This document shows, one piece after another, positions 27,407 through 38,400 of a stretch of 64,000 nt of DNA. Below the pieces are notes generated by a model. That model was not told where the DNA came from. It did no database searches and worked only from the letters and a program-made list of their open reading frames with translations. The translations under genes were made by a program, and so were the position numbers. This DNA is from Pseudomonas grandcourensis (lineage in GTDB: Bacteria > Pseudomonadota > Gammaproteobacteria > Pseudomonadales > Pseudomonadaceae). Location of the stretch: positions 3,696,501-3,760,500 of the forward strand of contig NZ_CP150919.1 in assembly GCF_039909015.1 (NCBI RefSeq), in the 5' to 3' direction. Position 1 is the stretch's first letter; every line of letters starts with the position of its first letter.

Positions 27407-28186
27407 TTATTCGTTGATGCGACGGGCCAGGCTGTTGGCGCTGTCGATCAGCACCCGGCGGTAGTCGTTGTAGTTTTTCTTCGCATCGGCCCGTGGCGCG
27501 ACGATGCAAAGGGTCGCGATGGCCACGCCGTTGGGGTCTTTGACCGGCGCGGCGAAGCAATGGGTAAAGGTGTCGGCGACGCTATCGAAGGAAAAGAAAC
27601 CATCGATACCGGCCTGGCGGATTTCCTTGAGAAACTGCGCAAGTTCCAAGCGTTCGCCATCGGGCAGGATGAAGTCGTCGTGGTCGATCAGGTCAACGAT
27701 TGCCTGGTCGCTCAGGTGCGCCAGCAGCAGGCGTCCGGAGGCGGTCCAGGGGATGGGCGCGTTTTCGCCGATGTCCGAGGAAATGCGGAAATGCCGCTCA
27801 CCTTCCTTCATCAGCGCCACGGTGTACTTGCGCCCGTTGAGCAGGCACATCTGTGCGGTTTCATGGGTCTGGCTGACGATGTCCTGCAAGGCGTGATCGG
27901 CCTCGCGGGTCAGGTCGAAATGGCGCAGGTGTGCCTGCCCGAGAAAATACAACTGGCGACCGAGGTAGACATGACCGTCCTTGCCCACCGGCTCCAGGAT
28001 CCGTCGCTCCAGCAGCGAGGCCACCAGTTCGTAGACCGTGGATTTGGGGCTGCCGATGCCGTTGGCGATGTCGTTCGGGCGCAGGGGCTGGCCGATCTCC
28101 TTGAGGAAATCGAGGATATCGAACGCCCGGTCCAGCCCGCGTGCCCGGCGCTTGATGGTGTCTTCGGTCATTTCAGTGGTTCCCAT
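27407..28186 (-). CDS. IclR family transcriptional regulator
   Basis: A 259-residue regulator with an N-terminal winged HTH (NDIANGIGSPKSTVYELVASLL, residues about 35-60 in part) and the IclR effector domain (SSDIGENAPIPWTASGRLLLAHL and the C-terminal FCIVAP-like strands). It lies inside the operon between ridA and the dehydratase gene, so it probably controls this cluster in response to its substrate or product. The operator is not evident. Confidence 0.92.
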   Translation of the reverse strand: MGTTEMTEDTIKRRARGLDRAFDILDFLKEIGQPLRPNDIANGIGSPKSTVYELVASLLERRILEPVGKDGHVYLGRQLYFLGQAHLRHFDLTREADHALQDIVSQTHETAQMCLLNGRKYTVALMKEGERHFRISSDIGENAPIPWTASGRLLLAHLSDQAIVDLIDHDDFILPDGERLELAQFLKEIRQAGIDGFFSFDSVADTFTHCFAAPVKDPNGVAIATLCIVAPRADAKKNYNDYRRVLIDSANSLARRINE

Positions 28187-28198
28187 TCAAAGTCGCCC

Positions 28199-28289
28199 GT
28201 AGGAGCTGCCGCAGGCTGCGATCTTTTGATCTTGCCTTGGCAGCACCCATAAAAAACGCCAGAAGATCGCAGCCTTCGGCAGCTCCTAC
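28199..28289. repeat. REPIN-like inverted pair (type 3 REP)
   Basis: Inverted 27-bp arms at 28199-28225 and 28263-28289 carry GTAGGAGCTGCCGCAGGC with one mismatch. It is a third REP family, distinct from types 1 and 2, and lies between ridA and the IclR gene. Confidence 0.87.
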
Positions 28290-28304
28290 AAGAGCAACCG
28301 CCGA

Positions 28305-28694
28305 TCAAGCCTTTTTCTTGTACGCAATACAGTCGATCTCGACCTTGCAGTCGACCATCATGTTCGCCTGCACGCAGGCCCGCGCCGGGGCGTGTTCAGG
28401 TTTGAAATACTCGGAGAACACCTTGTTGAAACTCGTGAAATCCCGCGGATCCTCCAGCCACACGCCGGCACGCACCACGTCTTCCAGGCCGAAACCTGCC
28501 TCTTCGAGAATCGCGATCAGGTTCTTCATGGTCTGGTGAGTCTGTTCGACAATGCCACCGACAATGATCTCGCCATCCAGCGCCGGCACCTGACCAGACA
28601 CGTGCAGCCAGCCGTCGGCTTCGACAGCGCGGGCGAATGGACGAGGCTGACCGCCAGCGGCGGTGCTGCCGGTGCCGTAACGAGTAATGCTCAT
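28305..28694 (-). CDS. ridA: RidA family enamine/imine deaminase
   Basis: A 129-residue Rid protein that hydrolyses reactive enamines and imines released by PLP dehydratases to 2-oxoacids and ammonia. The active-site Arg is R105 in HAPARACVQA, and the conserved Glu is E119 in KVEIDCIA, as in canonical RidA. The ATG at 28692-28694 excludes an upstream open extension. It sits between the ABC transporter genes and the regulator, which supports a dedicated role behind the dehydratase of this cluster. Confidence 0.92.
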   Translation of the reverse strand: MSITRYGTGSTAAGGQPRPFARAVEADGWLHVSGQVPALDGEIIVGGIVEQTHQTMKNLIAILEEAGFGLEDVVRAGVWLEDPRDFTSFNKVFSEYFKPEHAPARACVQANMMVDCKVEIDCIAYKKKA

Positions 28695-28723
28695 GAGTGT
28701 TTCTCCTGATTGAAAATTGAAGG

Positions 28724-29514
<791 letters not shown>

Positions 29515-29518
<4 letters not shown>

Positions 29519-30177
29519 GGCAAAGCCACCCGCTTTTCAATGTGCCGGCCGAGTAACTCGATGCCGTAGTTGATGACGAAGAACAGGAATCCGGCGAACA
29601 GGTAAAACTCCAGGGTCATGAACGTCCGGGCAATGATCTGCTGGGTACTGAGCAGCAATTCCGCCACGCCGATCACCGACAACAGGGTCGAGGCCTTGAC
29701 GATCTCGGTGGACGAGTTGACCCAGGTCGGCAGGATCTGCCGCAACGCCTGGGGCAACAGCACGTAGCCGAGAGCCTGGTAGAACGTCAGGCCGATGGCC
29801 TTGCTCGCCTCCATCTGCCCGCGCGGCAATGCCTGCAACGCACCGCGCACGATCTCGGCAACGTGGGAGCCGCAGAACAGCGTCAAACCCAGCGCACCGG
29901 CCTGGAAGGCGCTGATCTGCCAGCCAAGTGCCGGCGCCATGTAGAAGCACGCCAGCACCAACACAAACACCGGCGTGCCGCGAATCACATCGACATAAAA
30001 ACGAAACGGCGCGCGCATCCAGAATTTGCCGTAAGTCAGCACCAGACCGGTGACGACGCCAACGAGCGTGCCGAACAAAATCGCCAGCACCGACACCTGG
30101 ACACTGGTCAGAAAGCCGTGCCACAACACTTCCCGCGCCACCCACAACTCATGCAACCAACTGGGGGATTCGTACAT
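29515..30177 (-). CDS. Polar amino acid ABC transporter, permease 2
   Basis: A 220-residue inner-membrane permease of the His/Glu/Gln type with about five spans and the EAA-type loop [19 protein letters not shown], which contacts the ATPase. It overlaps the ATPase gene by four bases and follows permease 1 by nine bases. Together they form the heterodimeric channel. Confidence 0.94.
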
Positions 30178-30186
30178 GGGGGCCTC

Positions 30187-30849
30187 CTATCGGCGAATTG
30201 CCAGACGCTGTTCGAGGTAACGCAGCATCATGGCAATGAGGTAACAGGCCGCGACATACAACGCCGTGGTCACCAGCCAGGTTTCAATCACCCGGTAGCT
30301 CTCGACATTGATCTTGCGCGCGTAATAGGTCAGCTCGGGTACCGCAATCGCGGCCGCCAGCGAGGTGTCCTTGAACAGCGAAATGAAGTTGTTCGACAGC
30401 GCCGGCAACACATTGCGCAGCATCACCGGCACGGTGACGTAGGCCTTGACCTGCCACTCGCCCAGGCCAATGGCCAACCCTGCTTCACGCAGGCCCTTGG
30501 GAATGCTCAGCAAACCGCCACGGAACACTTCGGTCAGGTACGCCCCGGCATACAGCGACAGCGTGATGATGAACGAGGGGATCTTGTCCAGCCGGATCCC
30601 CAGGCTCGGCAACGCAAAGTAGATCAACAGGATCAACACCAGGATCGGCGTGTTACGGATCACCGTGACATACACCGACGCCAGCACCCGCAATGCGCGG
30701 TGCTTCGACAGCAAAGCGAACGCCATCATCAGGCCGATCACGCAGCCGATGGCGATCGACACCAGGGCCAGCTCAAGGCCCATGCCGAGCCCCGCCAGCA
30801 AGGTGTCGAAATCGCGCCACACGGCGGCAAAGTTCAACTGATAGTTCAT
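30187..30849 (-). CDS. Polar amino acid ABC transporter, permease 1
   Basis: A 220-residue partner permease with about five membrane spans and the loop RGGLLSIPKGLREAGLAIGL. It lies between the binding-protein and second permease genes and has the same length as its partner, as is usual for this transporter class. Confidence 0.94.
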   Translation of the reverse strand: MNYQLNFAAVWRDFDTLLAGLGMGLELALVSIAIGCVIGLMMAFALLSKHRALRVLASVYVTVIRNTPILVLILLIYFALPSLGIRLDKIPSFIITLSLYAGAYLTEVFRGGLLSIPKGLREAGLAIGLGEWQVKAYVTVPVMLRNVLPALSNNFISLFKDTSLAAAIAVPELTYYARKINVESYRVIETWLVTTALYVAACYLIAMMLRYLEQRLAIRR

Positions 30850-30900
30850 GGTCAGCAGTACCTTGAGCGGGGCGCACTTCGGCGCCCCACTCTCACGGGA

Positions 30901-31749
30901 TCATTTGAATTCGACGGGGAAACCGATGGCCGGGGTAGGCAGGTCCACACCAAACCATTGCTTGAACGATGCGGCATAAGCCGGGAACTCAACGCCGGTC
31001 ATGGCTTCATGCAGGGTGGTGTTGACGAAGTTCAGCCAGTCCTGGTCGCCGCGCTTGACCGCGCAGGCATAGGTCTGCGGACTCCAGGCGTAGGCCGGGC
31101 TGCGGTAACGGCCAGGGTTCTGCACCATCAGGTACTTCACCGAAGACTGGTCGGTGGCTGCCGCGTCGGCGCGGCCGGAGTTCACGGCCTGGTACATCAG
31201 GTCCACGCTGTCGTACTGATCGACCTTGGCCTTGGGCAATGCCTGGTGCACCAGTTCTTCGGCATAGACGTTTTGCAGCACCGCCACGGTGAGACTGTCA
31301 CCGGCGGCCTGCATGTCATCGATTTCCTGGTACTTGCTGTTCGCCGGCAGCAGCAGGCCGACACCTTCGCGGTAGTACGGCAGCGTGAACGCCACTTGCT
31401 GGGCGCGGCTGGCGGTCACGGTGATGAACTGGCAGCTGATGTCGACCTTGTCGGTCAGCAGGTTGGGAATCCGCGCATCGGACGACTGCACCACGTACTC
31501 GACCTTGGTCGGGTCGTTGAACAAACCCTTGGCGATCATGTGTCCGATATCGATATCGAACCCCTGCAACTTGCCGTCCGCGCCCTGGAAATGCCACGGC
31601 GCGTTGGTGCTGCCGGTACCTACAATCAATTTGCCACGGGCCAGAACGCTATCGAGCTTGCTGTCCGCCGCCTGGGCCACGCCCACGGCAGCGGCGGTAG
31701 CCGCGAATAGAAAAACACACGCTTTGAACAAGGAAGGACGGCGATGCAT
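30901..31749 (-). CDS. Polar amino acid ABC transporter, periplasmic binding protein
   Basis: A 282-residue family 3 solute-binding protein. The ATG at 31747-31749, with GGAG nine bases upstream, gives a signal peptide ending VGVAQA-ADS. The mature protein has APWHFQGADGKLQGFDIDI, SDARIPNLLTDKVDI and ITVTASRAQQV, the ligand-pocket segments of this family. Given the downstream dehydratase and RidA, the ligand may be a D-hydroxyamino acid. That is inference from context. Confidence 0.93.
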   Translation of the reverse strand: MHRRPSLFKACVFLFAATAAAVGVAQAADSKLDSVLARGKLIVGTGSTNAPWHFQGADGKLQGFDIDIGHMIAKGLFNDPTKVEYVVQSSDARIPNLLTDKVDISCQFITVTASRAQQVAFTLPYYREGVGLLLPANSKYQEIDDMQAAGDSLTVAVLQNVYAEELVHQALPKAKVDQYDSVDLMYQAVNSGRADAAATDQSSVKYLMVQNPGRYRSPAYAWSPQTYACAVKRGDQDWLNFVNTTLHEAMTGVEFPAYAASFKQWFGVDLPTPAIGFPVEFK

Positions 31750-32121
31750 GGCAAGCACTCCAGGGTGATGTTTATTCCGCTATACCGGAACATGGTATGT
31801 AACAACGGAATAGACAGCAGAAAGTGTGCCATAGGATGTGGAGGGAATGTGAGGGAGATTGAAATTTGTTTTGAATCAGGGGGATGCGTACAAACAGGAA
31901 AAAACGTTACCAAACGCACGGGCAGACTGGCGCTACCGTTGGCTACAGGGGACGGGTATCAGATTCTCAATTGGGTGCACTTGAACCCATTCGAAGCAAA
32001 ACCCGCGACTCAGAGCCGCATCATTGGACAACCGCCCGTCCGACTGCTTTATTGTATGTCCAAGAAATTACCGGTTTTAGCAGCCGCGACGTATTCGGCG
32101 TGTGCGGTCCCAGGAGGGTTG
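31750..32121 (+). promoter_or_regulatory. Divergent intergenic region upstream of the nfr-like cluster
   Basis: These 372 bases separate the importer (minus) from the wecB/nfrC gene (plus). A possible promoter for the latter is TTGGAC at 32024-32029 and TTTATT at 32048-32053 with an 18-bp spacer. AGGAGGGT at 32112-32119 is a strong ribosome site. The rest is open in one frame but lacks convincing coding features. I see no other element. Confidence 0.4.
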
Positions 32122-33273
32122 ATGTCATTTAAAGTCATGATGGTTTTCGGCACGCGTCCGGAGGCCATCAAGATGGCCCCCCTGGCTCGAGTCCTGCGCA
32201 ATTGGCCGGGTATCACCCTGAACATCTGCTCCACCGGCCAGCATCGGGAAATGCTCAAGCAGGTCCTCGACTCGTTCGAACTGACGGTCGATGAAGACTT
32301 GCAGGTGATGACCCAGGGACAGACCCTCAATGGTCTCTCCGAACAATTGCTGGGGCATCTCGACAAAGCCTACGAGCGGGTGCATCCGGATATCGTGCTG
32401 GTACACGGCGACACCACCACCAGCTTCATTGCCGCCCTCGCCGCCTTCAATCGCCAGATACCCATCGGCCACGTCGAAGCCGGCTTGCGTACCGGCAACT
32501 TGCGCGCACCCTGGCCGGAGGAAGCCAACCGACACCTGACCGGTGTCATCGCCGACCTGCATTTCGCGCCGACCCTCATCAACCAGGACAATCTGCTGCG
32601 CGAAGGTGTGTCCAAGGCCAACATCGAGATCACCGGTAACACGGTGATCGACGCACTGGTATGGATGCGCAAACACCAACAGGAAGTCCATTGGCACCCT
32701 GCCGCCGATTCGCCGCTGGCCGTGCTCGACGACAACCGGCGCATGGTGCTGATCACCGGGCATCGCCGGGAGAACTTCGGCGGCGGTTTTCGCAACATCT
32801 GCCAGGCCCTGGCCACCCTCGCCGAACGTTATCCCGATGTGCAATTCGTCTACCCGGTGCACCTCAATCCGCAGGTGCAAAAGGCGGTCTACAGCGTTCT
32901 CTCGGACAAACCCAATATCTATCTGGTGGCGCCGCAGGATTACCAGCACTTCGTCTGGCTGATGGACCGCGCATATTTCATTCTCACCGATTCCGGTGGC
33001 ATCCAGGAGGAAGCCCCGGCCATTGGCAAGCCGTTGTTGGTACTGCGCGATGTCACGGAGCGGCCATCGGCGCTCGAAGGCGGAACGGTGGTGCTGGTGG
33101 GCACTGACACCGACCGCATCGTCAATGAATCGAGCCTGCTGTTCGATGATGAAGCCACCTTTGAGCGCATGAGCCGGGTCCACAGTCCGTATGGCGACGG
33201 ACACGCCAGCGAACGCATCGCCAACCGCCTCGGCATCTGGCTGAAACACCGTACGGCTGGTAAAGCCGTATGA
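32122..33273 (+). CDS. wecB: UDP-N-acetylglucosamine 2-epimerase (non-hydrolysing)
   Basis: It interconverts UDP-GlcNAc and UDP-ManNAc in the cytoplasm. The 383 residues show the family motifs FGTRPEAIKMAPL, VLVHGDTTTS, HVEAGLRTGN, ITGHRRENFG and ILTDSGGIQEEAP. The ATG at 32122 follows a near-perfect Shine-Dalgarno. In E. coli this enzyme is also called NfrC because phage N4 adsorption needs it. Here it lies directly upstream of and overlapping nfrB (stop/start overlap of four bases), so it probably supplies UDP-ManNAc to the NfrB glycosyltransferase. Confidence 0.94.
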   Translation: MSFKVMMVFGTRPEAIKMAPLARVLRNWPGITLNICSTGQHREMLKQVLDSFELTVDEDLQVMTQGQTLNGLSEQLLGHLDKAYERVHPDIVLVHGDTTTSFIAALAAFNRQIPIGHVEAGLRTGNLRAPWPEEANRHLTGVIADLHFAPTLINQDNLLREGVSKANIEITGNTVIDALVWMRKHQQEVHWHPAADSPLAVLDDNRRMVLITGHRRENFGGGFRNICQALATLAERYPDVQFVYPVHLNPQVQKAVYSVLSDKPNIYLVAPQDYQHFVWLMDRAYFILTDSGGIQEEAPAIGKPLLVLRDVTERPSALEGGTVVLVGTDTDRIVNESSLLFDDEATFERMSRVHSPYGDGHASERIANRLGIWLKHRTAGKAV

Positions 33274-35444
33274 GCCTGGTGTTTGTCGACTTCTTTGCCT
33301 ATGTGTTGTTCGGACTCAAATACCTCGCAATTACCCTGGCCCTGCTGATGTTCATACTCGGGCTCGATGACCTGTTCATCGACCTCGTGTACTGGAGCCG
33401 CAAACTGATCCGGCGCTGGCGGATCTATGAAAAATTCGACCGTGCCGATGAGCAACGGCTGTACTCCATCAGCGAAAAACCCCTGGCGATCATGGTGCCT
33501 GCGTGGAACGAAGTCGGCGTGGTCGGCGAAATGGCGCGCCTGGCCGCCTCGACCATCGACTACGAGAACTATCAGATTTTCGTCGGCACCTACCCCAACG
33601 ACGCCGAGACCCAGGCCGACGTCGATGCGGTGTGCCGGCATTATCCCAACGTGCACAAAGTGGTGTGTGCCCGCCCCGGCCCGACCAGCAAGGCTGACTG
33701 CCTGAACAACGTGATCGACGCCATCCTGCGTTTTGAAAACGATGCAAAGATCCAGTTCGCCGGCTTCATCCTGCACGATGCCGAGGACGTGATTTCGCCC
33801 ATGGAGTTGCGTCTGTTCAACTACCTGCTGCCGGCCAAGGACCTGATCCAGATTCCGGTCTATCCCTACGCGCCGGAATGGAATGGCTTCACCGCCGGGC
33901 ACTACGTCGACGAGTTCGCCGAGAACCATGGCAAGGACGTCATCGTGCGTGAAGCACTGACCGGGCAAGTGCCCAGCGCCGGGGTCGGCACCTGCTTCAG
34001 CCGTAAAGCCATCAGTGCCCTGCTCGAGGACGGTGACGGTATCGCCTTCGACGTGCAGAGCCTGACCGAAGACTACGACATCGGTTTCCGCCTCAAGCAA
34101 AAAGGCATGAAGTGCATCTTTGCCCGCTATTCGGTGACCGATCCGAAACTGGCACTGGAGCAACCCTGGGCGTTCGGCATGGACCGCGCATTTTCCCAGG
34201 TGATCTGCGTGCGCGAGCACTTTCCCCGAGACTTGCAGTACGCGATCCGGCAGAAGTCGCGCTGGATCGTCGGCATTGTGTTCCAGGGCACCAAGAATCT
34301 TGGCTGGAGCAGCAAAGGCATGCTCAATTATTTTCTTTGGCGCGACCGCCGTGGCCTGATTGCGTACCTGTTGAGCTTCCTGGTGAACATACTGCTGGTG
34401 GTGTTGCTGGCGATGTGGCTGGTCACCGTGATCGCACCGAATGCCTGGCGGTTCCCGTCGATCCTCTCTGACAGCACGTTATTGGCGGGCCTGCTGTGGC
34501 TCAATGGTTTCATGCTGCTCAATCGGCTATTCCAGCGCGGTTGGTTTGTCACCCGCTTTTACGGACTGGGCGAAGGACTGCTGTCGGCCCCCCGGATGGT
34601 GTGGAGCAATTTCGTCAATTTCTTCGCCAACCTTCGGGCGTTGCGCCAGGTGATGGAAATGGGCGATTCGCGTCGCGTCGCCTGGGACAAGACCACTCAT
34701 GAGTTTCCGGCCCTGGCCGAGGCCCAGCGCACCCCGCTGGGCCATCGCCTGGTGGAAAAAGGTCTGCTCTCTGAAGATCAACTCGAAGCCGCGATCACCA
34801 ACCCGGTACGCCGACGCCTGGGTCAGGAGCTGCTGCTGCGCGGGCACATCGACACCACGCAACTGGTACAGGCCCTGGCCGAACAAATGGACCTGGAATG
34901 GGCGCCACTCAATCCGTTCAAGCTCGACAAGCGCCTGATCGACGCCGTTCCACGCAAAATCGCCACACACTACGGCGTGCTGCCGGTCGGCGAGGAAAAC
35001 GAAACCCTGGTGCTGGCCTCCGAAGGTCCGGTGAGCCAGGTGTCCCTGGGAGCCATCAGCCGCCAACTGAAACGCAAGGTGCGTTGCCGCCTTGCCCCAC
35101 AAGGCCGGGTGACGCTGGGGATCCGCTACTGGTACGCCAGCCCTCGTCAAACCGAGGAAGTACATCAAATGCTTGAGGTGCTTGAGAAAAATCAGGACGA
35201 CGAAGACCTGATCGAGCGCGTCAGCCATCACCAGGTGTTGCTGGGCAATCTGTTGCAAGTACGCGGCATGGTGCCGCCTACCCTGTTCAATCAGGCGCTG
35301 ATCGATTTCGATGCGGAAAAAATGTCTCTAGGTGAACACTTGATTGAACGCGGCATGATCACACAGGAAATCCTCGAACAGGCCTTGGTCGATCAGGCGA
35401 GCGAGCAGCACGCTGCCTACTGCATTGCCCGGGAGGCCGCATGA
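33270..35444 (+). CDS. nfrB: NfrB-like glycosyltransferase with c-di-GMP-binding MshEN repeats
   Basis: A 724-residue inner-membrane GT2 synthase. N-terminal spans (7-45) precede the catalytic domain: MVPAWNEVGVVG near 75, HDAEDV near 168, LTEDYDIGFRL near 266 and QKSRW near 327. Two further membrane blocks follow (about 360-430). The C-terminal 250 residues carry MshEN-type repeats (LGHRLVEKGLLSEDQLEAA, LGQELLLRGHIDTTQLVQAL, LGNLLQVRGMV, LGEHLIERGMITQEILEQAL), the fold that binds c-di-GMP in E. coli NfrB and MshE. It should polymerise a sugar, probably ManNAc, when c-di-GMP is bound. It is flanked by wecB and nfrA with four-base overlaps. Confidence 0.9.
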   Translation: MSLVFVDFFAYVLFGLKYLAITLALLMFILGLDDLFIDLVYWSRKLIRRWRIYEKFDRADEQRLYSISEKPLAIMVPAWNEVGVVGEMARLAASTIDYENYQIFVGTYPNDAETQADVDAVCRHYPNVHKVVCARPGPTSKADCLNNVIDAILRFENDAKIQFAGFILHDAEDVISPMELRLFNYLLPAKDLIQIPVYPYAPEWNGFTAGHYVDEFAENHGKDVIVREALTGQVPSAGVGTCFSRKAISALLEDGDGIAFDVQSLTEDYDIGFRLKQKGMKCIFARYSVTDPKLALEQPWAFGMDRAFSQVICVREHFPRDLQYAIRQKSRWIVGIVFQGTKNLGWSSKGMLNYFLWRDRRGLIAYLLSFLVNILLVVLLAMWLVTVIAPNAWRFPSILSDSTLLAGLLWLNGFMLLNRLFQRGWFVTRFYGLGEGLLSAPRMVWSNFVNFFANLRALRQVMEMGDSRRVAWDKTTHEFPALAEAQRTPLGHRLVEKGLLSEDQLEAAITNPVRRRLGQELLLRGHIDTTQLVQALAEQMDLEWAPLNPFKLDKRLIDAVPRKIATHYGVLPVGEENETLVLASEGPVSQVSLGAISRQLKRKVRCRLAPQGRVTLGIRYWYASPRQTEEVHQMLEVLEKNQDDEDLIERVSHHQVLLGNLLQVRGMVPPTLFNQALIDFDAEKMSLGEHLIERGMITQEILEQALVDQASEQHAAYCIAREAA

Positions 35445-38400
35445 AGCCTGTCCATCGTCAGACCTTGATGGCCGGTAGCCTGTTGCTCTGCCTGAACACG
35501 ACGGCGTGGGTGCAAGCCGAACCCTTGACCGATTTCGATCAGTTCCGCAGTTATCCCTATATGGACCGCAGTTACCGCGAAGCGAAAAACGGCAACTGGA
35601 AGGAAGTCGAACGGCTGATGTGTCACCTGCTGGGCCAAGTGCCAGGAAACGATGAAGCACGGGCACTGCTGGTGCAATCGCTGGTCAAGCAGCAACGCTA
35701 CGAAGACGCCGTGCAAGCGCTGCAGGATACCCCGGCCAACAGCGAAGCCCTGCTTAACCTGCGCCTGGCCTGGATCGAACAGGATCCGCCGGACAGAAAA
35801 CAGGTGGAGCAATGGATAGCCTCCAGCAATCTGGAGCATCGCGTGCGCCTGTGGCAGGCCTACAGCGCGAGCCTGGCCAAGCGCGGTGGCGCTGCCTCGG
35901 CCCATGACTGGCTGGCGCAACTGCCACCCAAGGGTGATGAGCAAGCGCTGCAACAGGCCCGGGCCAACTGGTCCGAGCAATTGCGCGATTGGGATGGCAC
36001 CATCAAGGAGCTGGCGCCCCTGGCCGCGAAACAACAACTCGACGCCCAAAGCTGGCAGCGCCTGGCCAACGCCTACGTGCAACGCCTCGACGAGCAACCC
36101 TTGCAGCAATTGCTGCAAACAGCGCCCAGCCCCGAGGCGGCGCGCAAGGCTCGACTGGCCATGGTCGACCGGGCGATCGCCATGGGCCACATCCAGTTGG
36201 CGCAGCGCTGGATGCAATCGCTGCCGCCTGCCGATCTTGCCGATCCGGCGCAACGCCAGCGTCTGTGGGAACTGGCCCGGCAAACCGGCGACAGCGCCAC
36301 GGTACAACGCCTGAGCGGTGAGTTGCAGCGGCCCTGCCTTGAGACCGCCGACTGGCTGTCGCGTCGTGATCCGCAAGCGGCGCTGACCCAGTTGAAAGGT
36401 TGCCAACCCGAAGAAAATCCGCAGGCCTGGCTGGTACTCGCCCAGCGCCTGCAAGCCACCGACCTGCTGCAAACGACCCATCTGCCGGAACCCTGGGACA
36501 CGCGACGCCGCGAACAGCTGCTCGACGTCTGGCAGGTTGAAGGCCGTAGCGACAAAGTCATGGCCTACCTCGCCAGCCAGCCGCAGACCGCCGACGTGGT
36601 CAAACGTCGCGCTGAACTGCTCCAGGCATCGGATCACGATACCGAAGCGGCGACCTTCTGGGAGCGGCATTACCAGCAGACCGGCAACCTCAACTCGCTG
36701 AATCAGGCGACCTACCTGGCACTGAAAGCCGGCCAGCGGGAGCATGCGCAACAGTTGATCGAGAGCGCCTTCGACCGCCACGGCGGCAAGCTGCCGACGC
36801 CCCTGCTGCAACGTTTGGCAGGGTTGTATGCCGCATCGACACCGACCGCGGCACAACAACAACGCATCGTTTCATTGCTCAACCGCGTCGACTCCGCCAC
36901 TCGCGGGCAACTGCTGGCGCAACTGGCGGAAAACGGCCAGTGCAGCGCGGTTCAACAGACGATTGGCGATCACCCGCAAGTCGCAGGCGACTACCGCGCC
37001 CTCGGCCGCTGTGCAATGCCCGAGCGCCCCGGCGAAGCGGTGGTGTACTACCAGACCACGGAAAAAATGGGGGACCGTAACAGTCGCCTGCCACTCGCCT
37101 ACGCCATGGAAGCCTCCGGAGACTCGGCGGGTGCCCTGGCCATCTGGCGCAGCATTCCGGACGCTGAACTCAGCGACAATGCCCGCCTAACTGCCAGCCG
37201 CGGCGCCCTGAATATCGGCGACACGCAAACGGCCGAACGCTACTGGCAACTAAGCCGCACCCGTGGCGCCAATGAGTGGACGTTGGGCGCGGCGATTGCC
37301 GATGCCCGGGGCGATCACGCGCTCGCGCTGCAACGCCAGCGTTCCGCCCTGCAGTTGGTACCGGATGCCGAGCATTACTATGCGGCTTCGGTCACGGCAC
37401 AAAAGGCCGGCGACCTGCAGCAAAGTAACGAATGGCTTGCCGAAGTGGTGCGCCGAGAACCGGACAATCCCCGTTATCGTGCCGACTACGGCGTGCGCCT
37501 GGCCGGCGCCGAGACCAAGGCAGAACGCGCCCGCTCCATCCCGTATTTGCAACGCGCCACCCAGGATTTCCCGGAAGACTATCGTCTCGGCGAAACACTG
37601 GCCTGGCGTTACGACGAGGTCGAGGACAGCGCCTCGGCGCGCAAGGAACTGGAACGCGTGATCGACCTGGAGCAGAACCCGGTGGCCGCCGATGACGAGG
37701 AAGGCAGCATGGAGGCACGGCGCTATCGCCAGCGTCGCGCTCACGAAAGCCTGTCCCGTCGCGACTCGGTCACCATCGCCAGCACCTGGTCGCCGGCCGG
37801 GATATCGACCAACGACTTCGTGCGCCCTGACCAGAGCACCGGCACGCAGCGACGCTCCAGCTCGCAGAACGTGCAACTGGCCATGTGGGACCACGCATTG
37901 GGCGATGAACCCAGTCGCGCAGGCAGTTCGCTGTCGGTCTATGGCCGTGTATTGCTTGGCGGCGTGGGCAGGTCGAGCTATGCCGAATCCCTCGGCACCG
38001 GCGTCGGCCTGCGCTACAAGCCCTGGGGCACCGCCAACATCAACTTCTACGGTGAGATCTACAAGCAAAGCCAGTTCGATGATCAGGACAATCACGGCTT
38101 GAGCCTGGGCCAGATGCTGATCCCCGAGAAGCTCTCCGATCAAGTCAACGACCATCGTGACGATGGACACACCACCACCGACTACCTGCTGCGGTCAACG
38201 GCGTCGTTCCTTGATCAGGGTCGATTCCGCAACGATTGGCGGGTCGATGAAAGCGATTGGGAGGAGCGCTTCCTCTACCTCGACGCGGCGTGGTGGACCA
38301 AGGCCGGCGACCATCAATGGCTGTCGCGCTTCCAGCAAGGTCACACCTGGAAGCTGCCGTTCAACGGCGCGCAAACGATCATGCCGTACGGTTTCCTCGA

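Noticed and set aside
31750..32121. N-terminal extension of wecB back to 31744 or a separate small gene
   Set aside because: The ATG at 32122 has a near-perfect Shine-Dalgarno and starts the family's conserved FGTRPEAIK block. The upstream frame shows no coding pattern.
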